64,000 nucleotides of DNA, from the NCBI GenBank assembly GCA_018830485.1, contig JAHJRQ010000015.1:434001-498000 (forward strand), read 5' to 3'. The DNA comes from Pseudomonadota bacterium. GTDB taxonomy: Bacteria; Desulfobacterota; Desulfobulbia; Desulfobulbales; Desulfurivibrionaceae. The notes below the pieces were generated by a model that worked only from the letters and a program-made list of their open reading frames with translations, did no database searches and was not told where the DNA came from. The position numbers and the translations under genes are program-made. Below are positions 1 to 7,666 of this stretch, piece after piece. Position 1 is the stretch's first letter, and every line of letters begins with the position of its first letter.

Positions 1-585
1 AATCTGGAAATCTCCGCCCTGAACACCATGCTCACCCTGCAGACGGCCCTGGAAGAAAAGGACATGTACACCGCGGGCCACACCACCCGGGTCACCCTGT
101 ACGCCATGAATATCGCCCGGGCCCTGCGCCTGGAAAAGAACGAAATCACCGTGCTGGAGCGGGCCTGCAAGGTGCACGACATCGGCAAGCTGGTTGTGGA
201 TGTCAGCTATATCCGCAAGCCCGGCCCGCTTTCCGATGAGGAATGGATCCTGATGAAAAAACACCCGGAGATCGGGGCCAACATCATCAAGCCCCTGGCC
301 TTCATGCAGGAGGAGCTGTTCCTTGTCCGCCACCACCACGAACGCATGGACGGCAAAGGCTACCCCGACGGCCTGGGCGGAAATGACCTCAATCTGTTGA
401 CCAAGATCATCACCGTGGCGGACAGCTACGACGCCATGACCTCCAAACGCAGCTACAAGCAGAATCTGGAACTCACGGATGCTATTGCCGAGATGAACCG
501 TTGCGCCGGGAGCCAGTTCGACCCGGAGGTGGTGCGGGTCTTTGTCGAGGTGCTTGAGAGCCAGGCAAAGATAAACGCCTGTTAA
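1..585 (+). CDS. HD-GYP domain protein, 3' portion (5' end outside window)
   Basis: The reading frame is open from base 1, so this is the C-terminal 194 residues of a longer protein. It carries the hallmarks of HD-GYP cyclic-di-GMP phosphodiesterases: an HD pair in VHDIGKL (about residues 58-63 of the visible part), the HHERMDGKGYPDGL signature and the later IITVADSYDAMTS motif. Family members hydrolyse c-di-GMP to pGpG or GMP using a bi- or trinuclear metal site in the cytoplasm. The missing N-terminus would normally hold a sensor or receiver domain, so the input signal cannot be stated. The first in-frame ATG at 28 is internal to the domain and is unlikely to be the true start. The gene stands alone; a repeat-rich gap follows. 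Confidence 0.9.
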   Translation, partial: NLEISALNTMLTLQTALEEKDMYTAGHTTRVTLYAMNIARALRLEKNEITVLERACKVHDIGKLVVDVSYIRKPGPLSDEEWILMKKHPEIGANIIKPLAFMQEELFLVRHHHERMDGKGYPDGLGGNDLNLLTKIITVADSYDAMTSKRSYKQNLELTDAIAEMNRCAGSQFDPEVVRVFVEVLESQAKINAC

Positions 586-616
586 CCCCATATGGCCTTG
601 CAACGACCTTGTCGCC

Positions 617-692
617 CTCGCTAAGACGCAGAGGCCGCAAAGAAACTCATCATGTAAGCTTATTCCTTTTGCGCTCTTAGCGTCTTGGCGAG
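617..692. repeat. imperfect inverted repeat, intergenic
   Basis: The left arm starts CTCGCTAAGACGC and the right arm ends GCGTCTTGGCGAG, whose reverse complement is CTCGCCAAGACGC. Both arms continue into a GCAAAG-type tract. It resembles a dispersed intergenic palindrome seen in many bacterial genomes. It follows the HD-GYP stop by about 30 bp and could act as a transcript end, but it has no U-run. Confidence 0.6.
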
Positions 693-708
693 ATTTTTCC
701 GCTTATCG

Positions 709-803
709 CGAGACCATCTCGGATTGTTAACATCGCCAAAAGCCGCGATTACAAGGGTTATTGCTTGGTACTCTTTGAATTACTGTCACGGTCCTGTGTG
801 TTT
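709..803. repeat. dispersed ~95-bp repeat, copy A
   Basis: This stretch aligns with 43646-43738. Both contain a CGAG(A/G)CCATC start, then TGTT-A-ATCGC, CCGCGATTACAA, CTTTGAAT and CGG(T/A)CCTGTG in the same order and at nearly the same spacing. Both copies lie shortly upstream of a coding start (gatC here; the GNAT-HDAC fusion there). No protein is assigned to it. It is either a mobile non-coding repeat or a decayed remnant. Confidence 0.5.
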
Positions 804-866
804 CTGGGGTCGTTACAAGCCCATCAGGGATTGACTTGCCCGGTTGAATACGTTACAAAACAAACC

Positions 867-1151
867 ATGAAAATCACCCCGGAAGAAGTACGATATGTCG
901 CCACGCTGGCGAGGCTTTCGCTGTCGGAGGCGGAGGTGGAAAAAACCACCCTCCAACTGGACACCATCCTGAGCTATGTGGAAAAGCTGGATGAGCTGGA
1001 CACCAGCTCCGTTCAGCCCACGACCCATGCCCTGGCCCTCCGCAATGCCTTCCGCGAAGACGAGACCCGCGCATCCCTGTCCCAGCAGGAGGCCTTGGCA
1101 AACGGCCCGTTGCAAAACGGCGAAGCCTTCGTGGTTCCCAGGGTTATTTAA
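867..1151 (+). CDS. gatC: Asp-tRNA(Asn)/Glu-tRNA(Gln) amidotransferase subunit C
   Basis: The 94-residue product (MKITPEEVRYVATLARL... to ...FVVPRVI) has the length and pattern of GatC, the small helical subunit that wraps GatA and GatB and stabilises the amidotransferase. That complex converts misacylated Glu-tRNA(Gln) or Asp-tRNA(Asn) to the amide form. The frame stays open upstream to 765, but residues before the ATG at 867 do not look like GatC and lie over a repeat, so 867 is chosen. There is no good Shine-Dalgarno sequence. gatA follows after a 286-bp gap full of hairpins. gatB is not in the window. Confidence 0.93.
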   Translation: MKITPEEVRYVATLARLSLSEAEVEKTTLQLDTILSYVEKLDELDTSSVQPTTHALALRNAFREDETRASLSQQEALANGPLQNGEAFVVPRVI

Positions 1152-1305
1152 GGGAGCCTTGAAAAATTCAAGGCTCCCGTGCGGGGCAGGACGCCCCGTC
1201 ATTTTTAGCCACGCAAGTGGCTAAAAATGTGAGAAAAGGCAAAACTTGTTTTGGCTTTGCGGCTTAAAAAATCAACAGGAAGTTGATTTTTCAAGGCTCC
1301 CTTAA
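1152..1305. repeat. nested palindrome cluster between gatC and gatA
   Basis: Immediately after the gatC stop there is a perfect 12-bp stem (GGGAGCCTTGAA, 1152-1163, with TTCAAGGCTCCC, 1167-1178). A second perfect 12-bp stem follows (ATTTTTAGCCAC, 1201-1212, with GTGGCTAAAAAT, 1217-1228), then an AAAATCAAC/GTTGATTTT stem near 1268-1290. A further copy of TCAAGGCTCCCTTA at about 1291-1304 can pair with the first GGGAGCCTTGA. The whole block can therefore fold as nested alternatives. It could attenuate or terminate transcription between gatC and gatA, although no classical U-tract follows the first stem. Confidence 0.65.
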
Positions 1306-1437
1306 GATATTAGGGTTATTGCAAATACGTCGTTGCCTGCCGGTTGTCTTGCGGACCTCCTTTCCGAGGTCCGTTTTTGTTGGCACTCCCCCGCGCCTCC
1401 GGCAGACATCCGATAAAACCAAGCGGTACGGTACATT

Positions 1438-2895
1438 ATGGAACTCCACGCCTTAACCATTCATGCCTTGCAGGATCTCCTGGCCAAGGGGGAGATCTCC
1501 TCCCTGGAGCTGACCCGTTCGGTGCTCGACCGGATCGACGGTGTGGAGCCAAAGGTCAACGCCTATATCACCCTGGACAGCAACAACGCCCTGGTCCAGG
1601 CAGAAGCAGCAGATGAACAACGCAAACGCGGCCACGGCGGCAGCCTCTGCGGCATTCCGCTCTCCATCAAGGATGTCCTCTGCACCAAGGGATTGCGCAC
1701 CACCGCAGGCTCCAAGATCCTCGAACCCTTTATCCCCCCCTACGACGCCACGGTAATCGAAAAACTGCGGAATGAAGGCGCGGTGATCCTCGGCAAGGTG
1801 AGCATGGACGAATTCGCCATGGGCTCGGCCAATGAAAACTGCGCCTACGGAGTGCCGAAGAACCCCTGGAACATCGCCCATGTCTGCGGCGGCTCCAGCG
1901 GCGGCTCGGCAGCCTCGGTGGCGGCTGACGAATGCATCGCCTCCCTGGGCTCGGACACCGGCGGCTCCATCCGCCAGCCCGCCTCCCACTGCGGCATCGT
2001 CGGGATCAAACCCACCTATGGCAGGGTCTCCCGCTTCGGGTTGCTGGCCTATGCCTCGTCCCTGGATCAGGTCGGGCCGCTCACCAAGGATGTGCGCGAC
2101 GCCGCCATCATGCTCAAGGCCATCAGCGGGTACGATCCGCGGGATTCCACCTCGGTCAACCAGCCGGTGCCGGACTACACCGCTGCCCTGGTTCCCGAAT
2201 GCAAAGGGTTCACCATCGGCATCCCCAAGGAATATTTCGGCGCCGGGCTGGACCCTGAGGTGGAACAGGCGGTGCGCAAGGGTATTGCCCTGCTAGAAGA
2301 AGCCGGAGCCAAGACCGTGGAGATATCCCTGCCCCACACCGAATACGGGGTGGCGGCCTACTACATCATCGCCCCGGCCGAGGCCAGCTCCAATCTGGCC
2401 CGCTACGACGGGGTGCGGTACGGCTTCCGCGACCACGACCAGCACGAACTCCTGGAGATGTACCGCCACAGCCGCTCCCAGGGCTTCGGCGAAGAAGTGA
2501 AGCGGCGGATCATCATCGGCACCTACGCCCTCTCCTCCGGCTACTACGACGCCTACTACAAGAAGGCCTCCCAGGTCCGCACCCTGATCGTCCAGGATTA
2601 CGCCAAGGCCTTTGCCCAGTGCGACCTCCTGGTCTCCCCGGTCACCCCGGCGCCGGCCTGGAAGATCGGCGCAAAGATCGACGACCCGCTCTCCGTCTAT
2701 CTCTCCGATATCCTTACCATTTGCACCAACCTGGCCGGCTTGCCCGGCATGTCGGTGCCCTGTGGGATAAGCTCAGGCGGATTGCCCATCGGCCTCCAGC
2801 TCCAGGCCAGCCATTTTGCCGAGGAAAAGATATTCCAGGCAGCCTACGCCCTGGAACAGCGTCTCGACCTGGCTGGGAACAAGCCGGAATTATAG
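1438..2895 (+). CDS. gatA: Asp-tRNA(Asn)/Glu-tRNA(Gln) amidotransferase subunit A
   Basis: This 485-residue amidase-signature protein is the glutaminase subunit of the GatCAB complex. It releases ammonia from glutamine for transfer to the misacylated tRNA held by GatB. The Ser-cisSer-Lys catalytic set is intact: Lys78 in PLSIKDV, Ser153 in [10 protein letters not shown] and Ser177 in [10 protein letters not shown]. The length is typical. The start at 1438 gives the expected [16 protein letters not shown]-terminus. It sits downstream of gatC but is separated from it by a palindrome-rich 286-bp spacer, so co-transcription is plausible but not certain. gatB must lie elsewhere. Confidence 0.96.
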   Translation: MELHALTIHALQDLLAKGEISSLELTRSVLDRIDGVEPKVNAYITLDSNNALVQAEAADEQRKRGHGGSLCGIPLSIKDVLCTKGLRTTAGSKILEPFIPPYDATVIEKLRNEGAVILGKVSMDEFAMGSANENCAYGVPKNPWNIAHVCGGSSGGSAASVAADECIASLGSDTGGSIRQPASHCGIVGIKPTYGRVSRFGLLAYASSLDQVGPLTKDVRDAAIMLKAISGYDPRDSTSVNQPVPDYTAALVPECKGFTIGIPKEYFGAGLDPEVEQAVRKGIALLEEAGAKTVEISLPHTEYGVAAYYIIAPAEASSNLARYDGVRYGFRDHDQHELLEMYRHSRSQGFGEEVKRRIIIGTYALSSGYYDAYYKKASQVRTLIVQDYAKAFAQCDLLVSPVTPAPAWKIGAKIDDPLSVYLSDILTICTNLAGLPGMSVPCGISSGGLPIGLQLQASHFAEEKIFQAAYALEQRLDLAGNKPEL

Positions 2896-2905
2896 AAGAA
2901 ATTTG

Positions 2906-3022
2906 CCACGAAATCCACGAAAGGACACGAAAATAAAACGTAACTGCTCATACAGATGTTTTTCACATAGATCTGGGCCGTTACACGAAAAAAACAAAAA
3001 ATTTCGTGTTTTTCGTGGATTT
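2906..3022. repeat. inverted repeat with a nested GTAAC...GTTAC mini-element
   Basis: Left arm 2906-2933 (CCACGAAATCCACGAAAGG...) and right arm 3001-3022 (ATTTCGTG...TTCGTGGATTT) are imperfect reverse complements, a widely dispersed intergenic pattern. Between them, 2940-2984 begins GTAACTGCTCA and ends TGGGCCGTTAC. These ends resemble those of the 131-bp elements at 40930 and 50303, as if a short derivative lies inside another repeat. It occupies most of the gatA-hisC gap. Confidence 0.55.
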
Positions 3023-3087
3023 ATCGGCACTGCCGCCGATGATTGACACGTGGCTCCATCCCTTATAAGGTATAAGGATTTTACCCC

Positions 3088-4191
3088 ATGAAACTCCCTG
3101 TCCGCGACAACATCGCCAGCCTGATCCCCTATCCGCCGGGCAAGCCCCTGGAAGAGCTGGAGCGCGAGTACGGCATCACCGGCTCCATCAAGCTGGCCTC
3201 CAACGAAAACGCCCTGGGCCCGTCCCCAAAGGCCGTGGCCGCCGTGGCCGACAGCCTGAAAAACCTGCACCGCTATCCCGACGGCAGTTGCTATTACCTG
3301 GCCCAGGCGCTGGCCGAAAAGATCGGCGTCTCCCCGAACCAACTGGTTTTCGGCAACGGCTCCAACGAGGTGATCCAGCTTTTGATCGCCGCCTTTCTCG
3401 GGCCTGGGGAAGAAGTGATCACCAGCCAGCCCACCTTTCTCGTCTACCAGAAGGCGGTCCAGGCCCAGGGCGGTGTCAACCGGGTGGTGCCTCTGGTCAA
3501 CATGCACCACGATCTGGACGGAATCCTCGCCCAAATCACGGAAAAAACCCGGCTCATCTTTCTCGATAACCCCAACAATCCCTGCGGCACGGTGTTCAGC
3601 AACGAGGCCTTCAACACTTTTCTCGGCAAGGTGCCGGATGGAGTGATCGTGGCCCTGGACGAAGCGTATGTGGACTTTGTCGAACCTTCCCTGCGCATCG
3701 ACGCCCGGGATTATCTCAAGCACCGGGTGCCGGTGGTGGCCCTGCGCACCTTTTCCAAGGCCTACGGCCTGGCCGGTCTGCGCGTGGGCTACGGCCTGAT
3801 GCACGCCGATATCGCCGACTACCTGCATCGGGTCCGGCAGCCTTTCAACGTCAATCTGCCTGCCCAGGCAGGAGCCTTGGCCGCCCTGGGTGATGACGAG
3901 CATTACGAAAAAACCGTCGCCTTCACCCGGGAGGGGATCGACTGGCTGAGCAGCGAGGTGGAAAAGCTGGGCTGTACACCCTTTCCCACCCAGACCAACT
4001 TTTTCCTCATCGACGTGCAATGCGACGGCAAGAAGCTTTACGACGCCCTGCTCCACCAAGGGGTCATCGTCCGGCCCATGAACGCCTACGGCTTTCCGAC
4101 CTATATCCGCATCACCGTGGGGCTGCCCGCGGAAAACCAGCGCTTCGTCAAGGCGCTGGCCGTTGCGCTTGGCGAGGTGGACCGTGCTTGA
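3088..4191 (+). CDS. hisC: histidinol-phosphate aminotransferase
   Basis: This 367-residue fold-type I PLP aminotransferase transfers the amino group from glutamate to imidazole acetol phosphate in histidine synthesis. Visible features are NPNNPCG (161-167), the DEAY motif at 191-194, and the PLP Schiff-base lysine Lys224 in TFSKAYGLAGLRVGYG. The N-terminus, IPYPPGKPLEELEREYG, is the typical HisC opening that binds the substrate phosphate. Its 3' end overlaps the cmk start, so the two are translationally coupled. HisC-like enzymes sometimes also act on aromatic amino acids, and aroK/aroC are elsewhere in the window, but the His role is the simplest reading. Confidence 0.93.
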   Translation: MKLPVRDNIASLIPYPPGKPLEELEREYGITGSIKLASNENALGPSPKAVAAVADSLKNLHRYPDGSCYYLAQALAEKIGVSPNQLVFGNGSNEVIQLLIAAFLGPGEEVITSQPTFLVYQKAVQAQGGVNRVVPLVNMHHDLDGILAQITEKTRLIFLDNPNNPCGTVFSNEAFNTFLGKVPDGVIVALDEAYVDFVEPSLRIDARDYLKHRVPVVALRTFSKAYGLAGLRVGYGLMHADIADYLHRVRQPFNVNLPAQAGALAALGDDEHYEKTVAFTREGIDWLSSEVEKLGCTPFPTQTNFFLIDVQCDGKKLYDALLHQGVIVRPMNAYGFPTYIRITVGLPAENQRFVKALAVALGEVDRA

Positions 4192-4864
4192 CCCCAATGG
4201 CATCGTCACCATCGACGGCCCCTCGGGCGCGGGCAAAAGCACGATCAGCCGGGGGTTGGCCGCGAAGCTCCACTTCACCTATCTGGACACCGGCGCCATG
4301 TACCGGGCGGTGGGACTGGCCCTGGAACGGCAGGGGATTGACCTGGCCGACACACCCGCGCTCACAAAATCCTTGGCCGGAATCGAGCTGACCCTGACCC
4401 CCAACGGCGACGACGATGTGCGGGTGATGCTGGACGGCGAAGACGTGTCCCAGGCCATCCGTACCCCGGAGATGGGCATGGTGGCCTCGCGGGTTTCCGC
4501 CAACCCGCTGGTGCGGGAAAAGCTCACCGCTCTGCAGCGGCAAATGGGGGAACGGGGAGGGATTGTCGCCGAGGGACGCGACATGGGAACGGTGGTGTTC
4601 CCCACGGCCTCCTGCAAATTTTTCCTCAACGCCTCGGCCGAGGAGCGGGCCCGCCGCCGCCGGAAGCAACTGGCGGAAAAGGGACAGATCGTCGATTTTC
4701 AGGAAATTCTGGACCAGATCAGCAAACGTGACTATGATGATTCCAGGCGCGCGCTTGCCCCGCTCAAAGCCGCGGATGACGCCATTCTTGTAGATTCTTC
4801 CAGCATGGGCCCCGAAGCGGTCATTGCCTTCATGCTGGAGTGCATTGCCAAGTCCGCCCGTTGA
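4184..4864 (+). CDS. cmk: (d)CMP kinase
   Basis: This is cytidylate kinase, which phosphorylates CMP and dCMP with ATP in nucleotide recycling. The P-loop GPSGAGKST is right at the N-terminus, followed by YLDTGAMYRAVGLA and the EGRDMGTVVFP segment. I chose GTG at 4184: it has a GAGG ribosome site about 6 nt upstream and overlaps the hisC stop as GTGCTTGA. A TTG at 4163 would add seven residues. The product is about 226 residues, normal for the family. It is the second gene of a close-packed run that continues to 7501. Confidence 0.93.
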   Translation: MLDPNGIVTIDGPSGAGKSTISRGLAAKLHFTYLDTGAMYRAVGLALERQGIDLADTPALTKSLAGIELTLTPNGDDDVRVMLDGEDVSQAIRTPEMGMVASRVSANPLVREKLTALQRQMGERGGIVAEGRDMGTVVFPTASCKFFLNASAEERARRRRKQLAEKGQIVDFQEILDQISKRDYDDSRRALAPLKAADDAILVDSSSMGPEAVIAFMLECIAKSAR

Positions 4865-4890
4865 TCCAGCAGCCAACAGGAGAGAAAGTC

Positions 4891-5238
4891 ATGACCGACG
4901 AGACCAGAGCCCTGAAACGCAGACACCTTATCTATTACCTTGAAGTCTACGATATTGAGGCCAACGAGCTCCTGGGCCACCTCGTCGATGTGACCACCAG
5001 CGGCCTCAAGCTGGTGAGCAAGCAGCGGATTCCCACCAACCGCATTTACAAGCTGCGGATGATGCTGCCGGAGGGGTATTTTTCGCAAAAAGATCTCTAT
5101 TTCGAGGCGCAAAGCATGTGGAGCTCCAACGACATCAACCCTGATTTTTACGATACCGGGTTTGCCGCGCCCAAACTCGATGCCAAGACCCAGGACATCA
5201 TCCGCGATCTGGTGAGCCAGATAAGCTTCAATGACTGA
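4891..5238 (+). CDS. PilZ-domain protein, putative c-di-GMP receptor
   Basis: A 115-residue single-domain protein. The N-terminal RALKRR gives the RxxxR part of the PilZ signature, and VDVTTSGLKL gives a D-x-T-x-x-G version of the (D/N)xSxxG part. PilZ domains bind cyclic di-GMP and pass the signal on by contact with a partner. The start at 4891 has an AGGAGA site eight bases upstream. It begins 26 bp after cmk and ends 19 bp before yedF, so it is probably in the same transcript, an unexpected place for a second-messenger receptor. The partner is unknown; the upstream HD-GYP gene could control the same messenger. Confidence 0.75.
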   Translation: MTDETRALKRRHLIYYLEVYDIEANELLGHLVDVTTSGLKLVSKQRIPTNRIYKLRMMLPEGYFSQKDLYFEAQSMWSSNDINPDFYDTGFAAPKLDAKTQDIIRDLVSQISFND

Positions 5239-5257
5239 AACGGAGCAGGGGAAAACT

Positions 5258-5872
5258 ATGCATACGGTGCTTGATTGCCGGGGGATGGCCTGCCCGCAAC
5301 CCGTGATCAGGGCGAAAGAATTGCTCGACACCATGGCCCAGGGCTCGCTGGAAGTGCTGGTCGATAACGAGGCCGCCCAGAGCAATCTGGCCCGCTTCGG
5401 CAAGAGCCAGGGCTGCGGGGTGGAAATCCGAGCCTCCGGCCATACCCGCCACATCACACTCAGCAAGGACTCCTCCGCCAAGGATACTGGCGCAGCTCCG
5501 GCTCCGGAGGAGTACAACTGCGAGCTTCCCGCCAGAGGCCTCATCATGGTAATCCCGGCCGAGACCATGGGCAGGGGCGACGATGCCCTGGGCCGCGTGC
5601 TCATGCGGGCCTATATCAAGACGATCAAAAACCTCAGCCCCCTGCCAGAAAAGATCTTCTTATACAACGGGGGGGTGAAAATCACCGCCACCGAATCCGA
5701 CCTGATCGCACCGCTGCAGGAACTGGCTGCCCAGGGGGTGGAAATATACTCCTGCGGCACCTGCCTTGATTTTTTCAACCTCAAGAACTCCCTCATGGTG
5801 GGCCAGGTCACCAACATGTTCGAGATCATGGACGCCATGGCCCAGGCGGCCAAGGTGGTCAGCCCCTACTGA
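5258..5872 (+). CDS. yedF: YedF-like selenium/sulfur metabolism protein (TusA + DsrE-like domains)
   Basis: This two-domain protein has an N-terminal TusA/SirA-like domain with the persulfide-carrier motif CRGMACPQPV (Cys around residue 11). The C-terminal DsrE-like part contains GRGDDALGRVLMRAYIKTI and YSCGTCLDFF. Proteins of this architecture are annotated as selenium metabolism protein YedF and often co-occur with SelD. The start at 5258 is preferred over the in-frame ATG at 5231 because it gives the canonical MHTVLDCRGM opening and has an AGGGG site. The next gene is a cysteine desulfurase-like enzyme, consistent with passing S or Se onto the TusA cysteine. selD lies at the far end of this window. 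Confidence 0.87.
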   Translation: MHTVLDCRGMACPQPVIRAKELLDTMAQGSLEVLVDNEAAQSNLARFGKSQGCGVEIRASGHTRHITLSKDSSAKDTGAAPAPEEYNCELPARGLIMVIPAETMGRGDDALGRVLMRAYIKTIKNLSPLPEKIFLYNGGVKITATESDLIAPLQELAAQGVEIYSCGTCLDFFNLKNSLMVGQVTNMFEIMDAMAQAAKVVSPY

Positions 5873-5896
5873 CCGCGATCGCCTCCCCCCCTACCT

Positions 5897-7054
5897 ATGC
5901 CCGATCCCTCTCCCTGCATCTATCTCGACAACGCCGCCACCTCCTTTCCCAAGCCTCCGGAGGTGGGGGAGACCATGCTCCGGATGATCCGGGAAATCTC
6001 CTTAAGCCCCGGCCGCTCGGCGCACCGCTTTTCCCTGGCAGCCAGCCGGGTGATCTTTGAAGCCCGCGAGCGGGTCGCCGATTTTTTCGGCTGCCCGGAC
6101 TCCAGCCGGGTAGTGTTCACCAGCAATGTCACCGAGGCGCTCAACGTCGGCATCTTCGGATTGCTCCAAACCGGCGCCCATGTGCTGACCACGGGCATGG
6201 AACACAACTCGGTGATGCGCCCCCTGCGGTACCTGGAAAAAACCCGGGGGGTTATTCTTACGATTCTGCCCACCGACCCCACCGGCGGTATCGACCCGGA
6301 TGATATCCCCAAACACCTGAAGGCAAAGACCCGGCTGATCATCATCAACCATGTATCCAATGTGACCGGCGCGGTGGCCGATCTTGCCGCCATCGGAGCC
6401 CGGAAGGGCGGGGCGCTGCTGATGGTGGATGCGGCCCAGTCCGCCGGCGTTTTCCCCCTGGACATGGAAGCCTTTGGCATCGATTTTCTCGCCTTCACCG
6501 GACACAAGGGGCTGTTCGGCCCCACCGGCACCGGCGGCTTCCTTCTCCGGCAAGGGCTCGTGCTCCCGCCGCTGACCATGGGCGGGACAGGCAGCAATTC
6601 GGAACTTGAAGAGCAGCCGCAACTCATGCCGGACTGCTTTGAATCAGGAACGCCCAACACTGTGGGCATCGGCGGACTGGCCGCAGGGTTGGAGTGTATC
6701 CAAAAAATCGGGCGGGAAACGATCCGGCTCCGCGAAGCGAGCCTCACCCGGACGCTGCTGGAGGGGTTGAGCCGGATACAGGGCGTCACCGTGTACGGCC
6801 CCATTCCCGGCGAGACCAGAGGGTCCGCGGTTTCCCTGACCATGGTCGGCAAAAGCGTGACCGATCTCGCCTTTCTCCTCGACCGCAATTTCGGCATCAT
6901 GGCCAGGGCAGGCCTCCACTGCGCGCCCGCGGCCCACCGCAGCATCACCACCTTTCCCCAGGGCACCCTGCGCCTCTCCCCCGGATTTTTCAACACCGAA
7001 GGGGATATCCGCTCCGTACTCGCCGCCCTGGAACAGATCAACGCAACCCGATAA
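5897..7054 (+). CDS. class V aminotransferase, cysteine desulfurase family
   Basis: A 385-residue PLP enzyme opening with YLDNAATSFPKPPEV, the typical start of the cysteine desulfurase-like family linked to selenium metabolism. The PLP lysine is in FTGHKGLFGPTGTGG. A candidate catalytic cysteine lies in RAGLHCAPAAH near the C-terminus, matching group II desulfurases that have a short cysteine loop. It probably removes S (or Se) from (seleno)cysteine and delivers it to YedF, encoded 24 bp upstream. The exact substrate cannot be read from sequence. It is followed 12 bp later by a rhodanese lipoprotein, suggesting a sulfur-relay operon. Confidence 0.88.
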   Translation: MPDPSPCIYLDNAATSFPKPPEVGETMLRMIREISLSPGRSAHRFSLAASRVIFEARERVADFFGCPDSSRVVFTSNVTEALNVGIFGLLQTGAHVLTTGMEHNSVMRPLRYLEKTRGVILTILPTDPTGGIDPDDIPKHLKAKTRLIIINHVSNVTGAVADLAAIGARKGGALLMVDAAQSAGVFPLDMEAFGIDFLAFTGHKGLFGPTGTGGFLLRQGLVLPPLTMGGTGSNSELEEQPQLMPDCFESGTPNTVGIGGLAAGLECIQKIGRETIRLREASLTRTLLEGLSRIQGVTVYGPIPGETRGSAVSLTMVGKSVTDLAFLLDRNFGIMARAGLHCAPAAHRSITTFPQGTLRLSPGFFNTEGDIRSVLAALEQINATR

Positions 7055-7066
7055 CCATTGGAACCC

Positions 7067-7501
7067 ATGCAACGCTACCTGTTCCGTATCGCCGCCGTGA
7101 TGCTGCTCTGTGTCACCGCCGCCTGCTCCGACCCTGAATCCGTGGATAATGCGCGGATTTCCCCCGTCCCGGAAACAACTCCGATTTTTCGCTCCCTGGC
7201 TCCGCAAGAAGCCAAGGCCCTCATCGACAGCCGCAAGGACTTGGTGCTGGTGGATGTCCGCTCGCCTGAAGAGCTGTACGAAGGGTCCATTCCCGGCTCG
7301 CTCCTCATGCCCTTCGGCGAGCTTGCCAAGGGCGCGGCAACCTTGCCGGCTGGGAAGCCCCTCCTGCTGATCTGCGCAGTGGGCGGGCGCAGCTATGTGG
7401 TGGGCAGATATTTTTCCGGCAAGGGGTATGGGGAGATTTACAACCTGGATGGCGGCATCAGCGCCTGGAAGAGCGCCGGACTGCCCCTGGCCCATCCGTG
7501 A
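7067..7501 (+). CDS. rhodanese-domain lipoprotein
   Basis: A 144-residue protein with a hydrophobic signal and a lipobox ending VTAAC (Cys20), so it should be lipid-anchored on the outer face of the inner membrane or the outer membrane. A single rhodanese domain follows: VDVRSPEELYEGSIPGS, then the active-site loop CAVGGRSYVVG with the catalytic cysteine, then YNLDGGISAWKSAGLP. Rhodaneses carry persulfide sulfur. An envelope location means it cannot directly meet the cytoplasmic YedF and desulfurase encoded just upstream, so its part in the relay is unclear. ATG 7067 is chosen over TTG 7058 because it gives a clean signal peptide. Confidence 0.88.
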   Translation: MQRYLFRIAAVMLLCVTAACSDPESVDNARISPVPETTPIFRSLAPQEAKALIDSRKDLVLVDVRSPEELYEGSIPGSLLMPFGELAKGAATLPAGKPLLLICAVGGRSYVVGRYFSGKGYGEIYNLDGGISAWKSAGLPLAHP

Positions 7502-7536
7502 AAAACTGCCGTGCGCTTTTGCGAATTATTCCGATC

Positions 7537-7550
7537 TTGACTTAAGTCAT
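7537..7550. promoter_or_regulatory. CRP/FNR-like palindrome upstream of the chemoreceptor
   Basis: TTGAC-TTAA-GTCAT contains the perfect 12-bp palindrome TGACTTAAGTCA. It has the 5-4-5 spacing of FNR-family sites and matches a second site at 29202-29215 (TTGAC-CCAA-GTCAA). It lies about 117 bp ahead of the chemoreceptor ATG. The factor that binds is inferred, not seen. Confidence 0.4.
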
Positions 7551-7666
7551 TCTTTTTCTCACCTGATGATGATAGAAACATCATAATCCCGTACGCGCAT
7601 TCCGTGTCGTGCCGGCGCATGTGCCGCCGTCGTCCCATCGCATTTCCGCTCCCAGGAGGGTTCCCC

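Noticed and set aside
765-866. Longer gatC start at 765
   Set aside because: The extra 34 residues lie over the dispersed repeat and do not resemble GatC N-termini.
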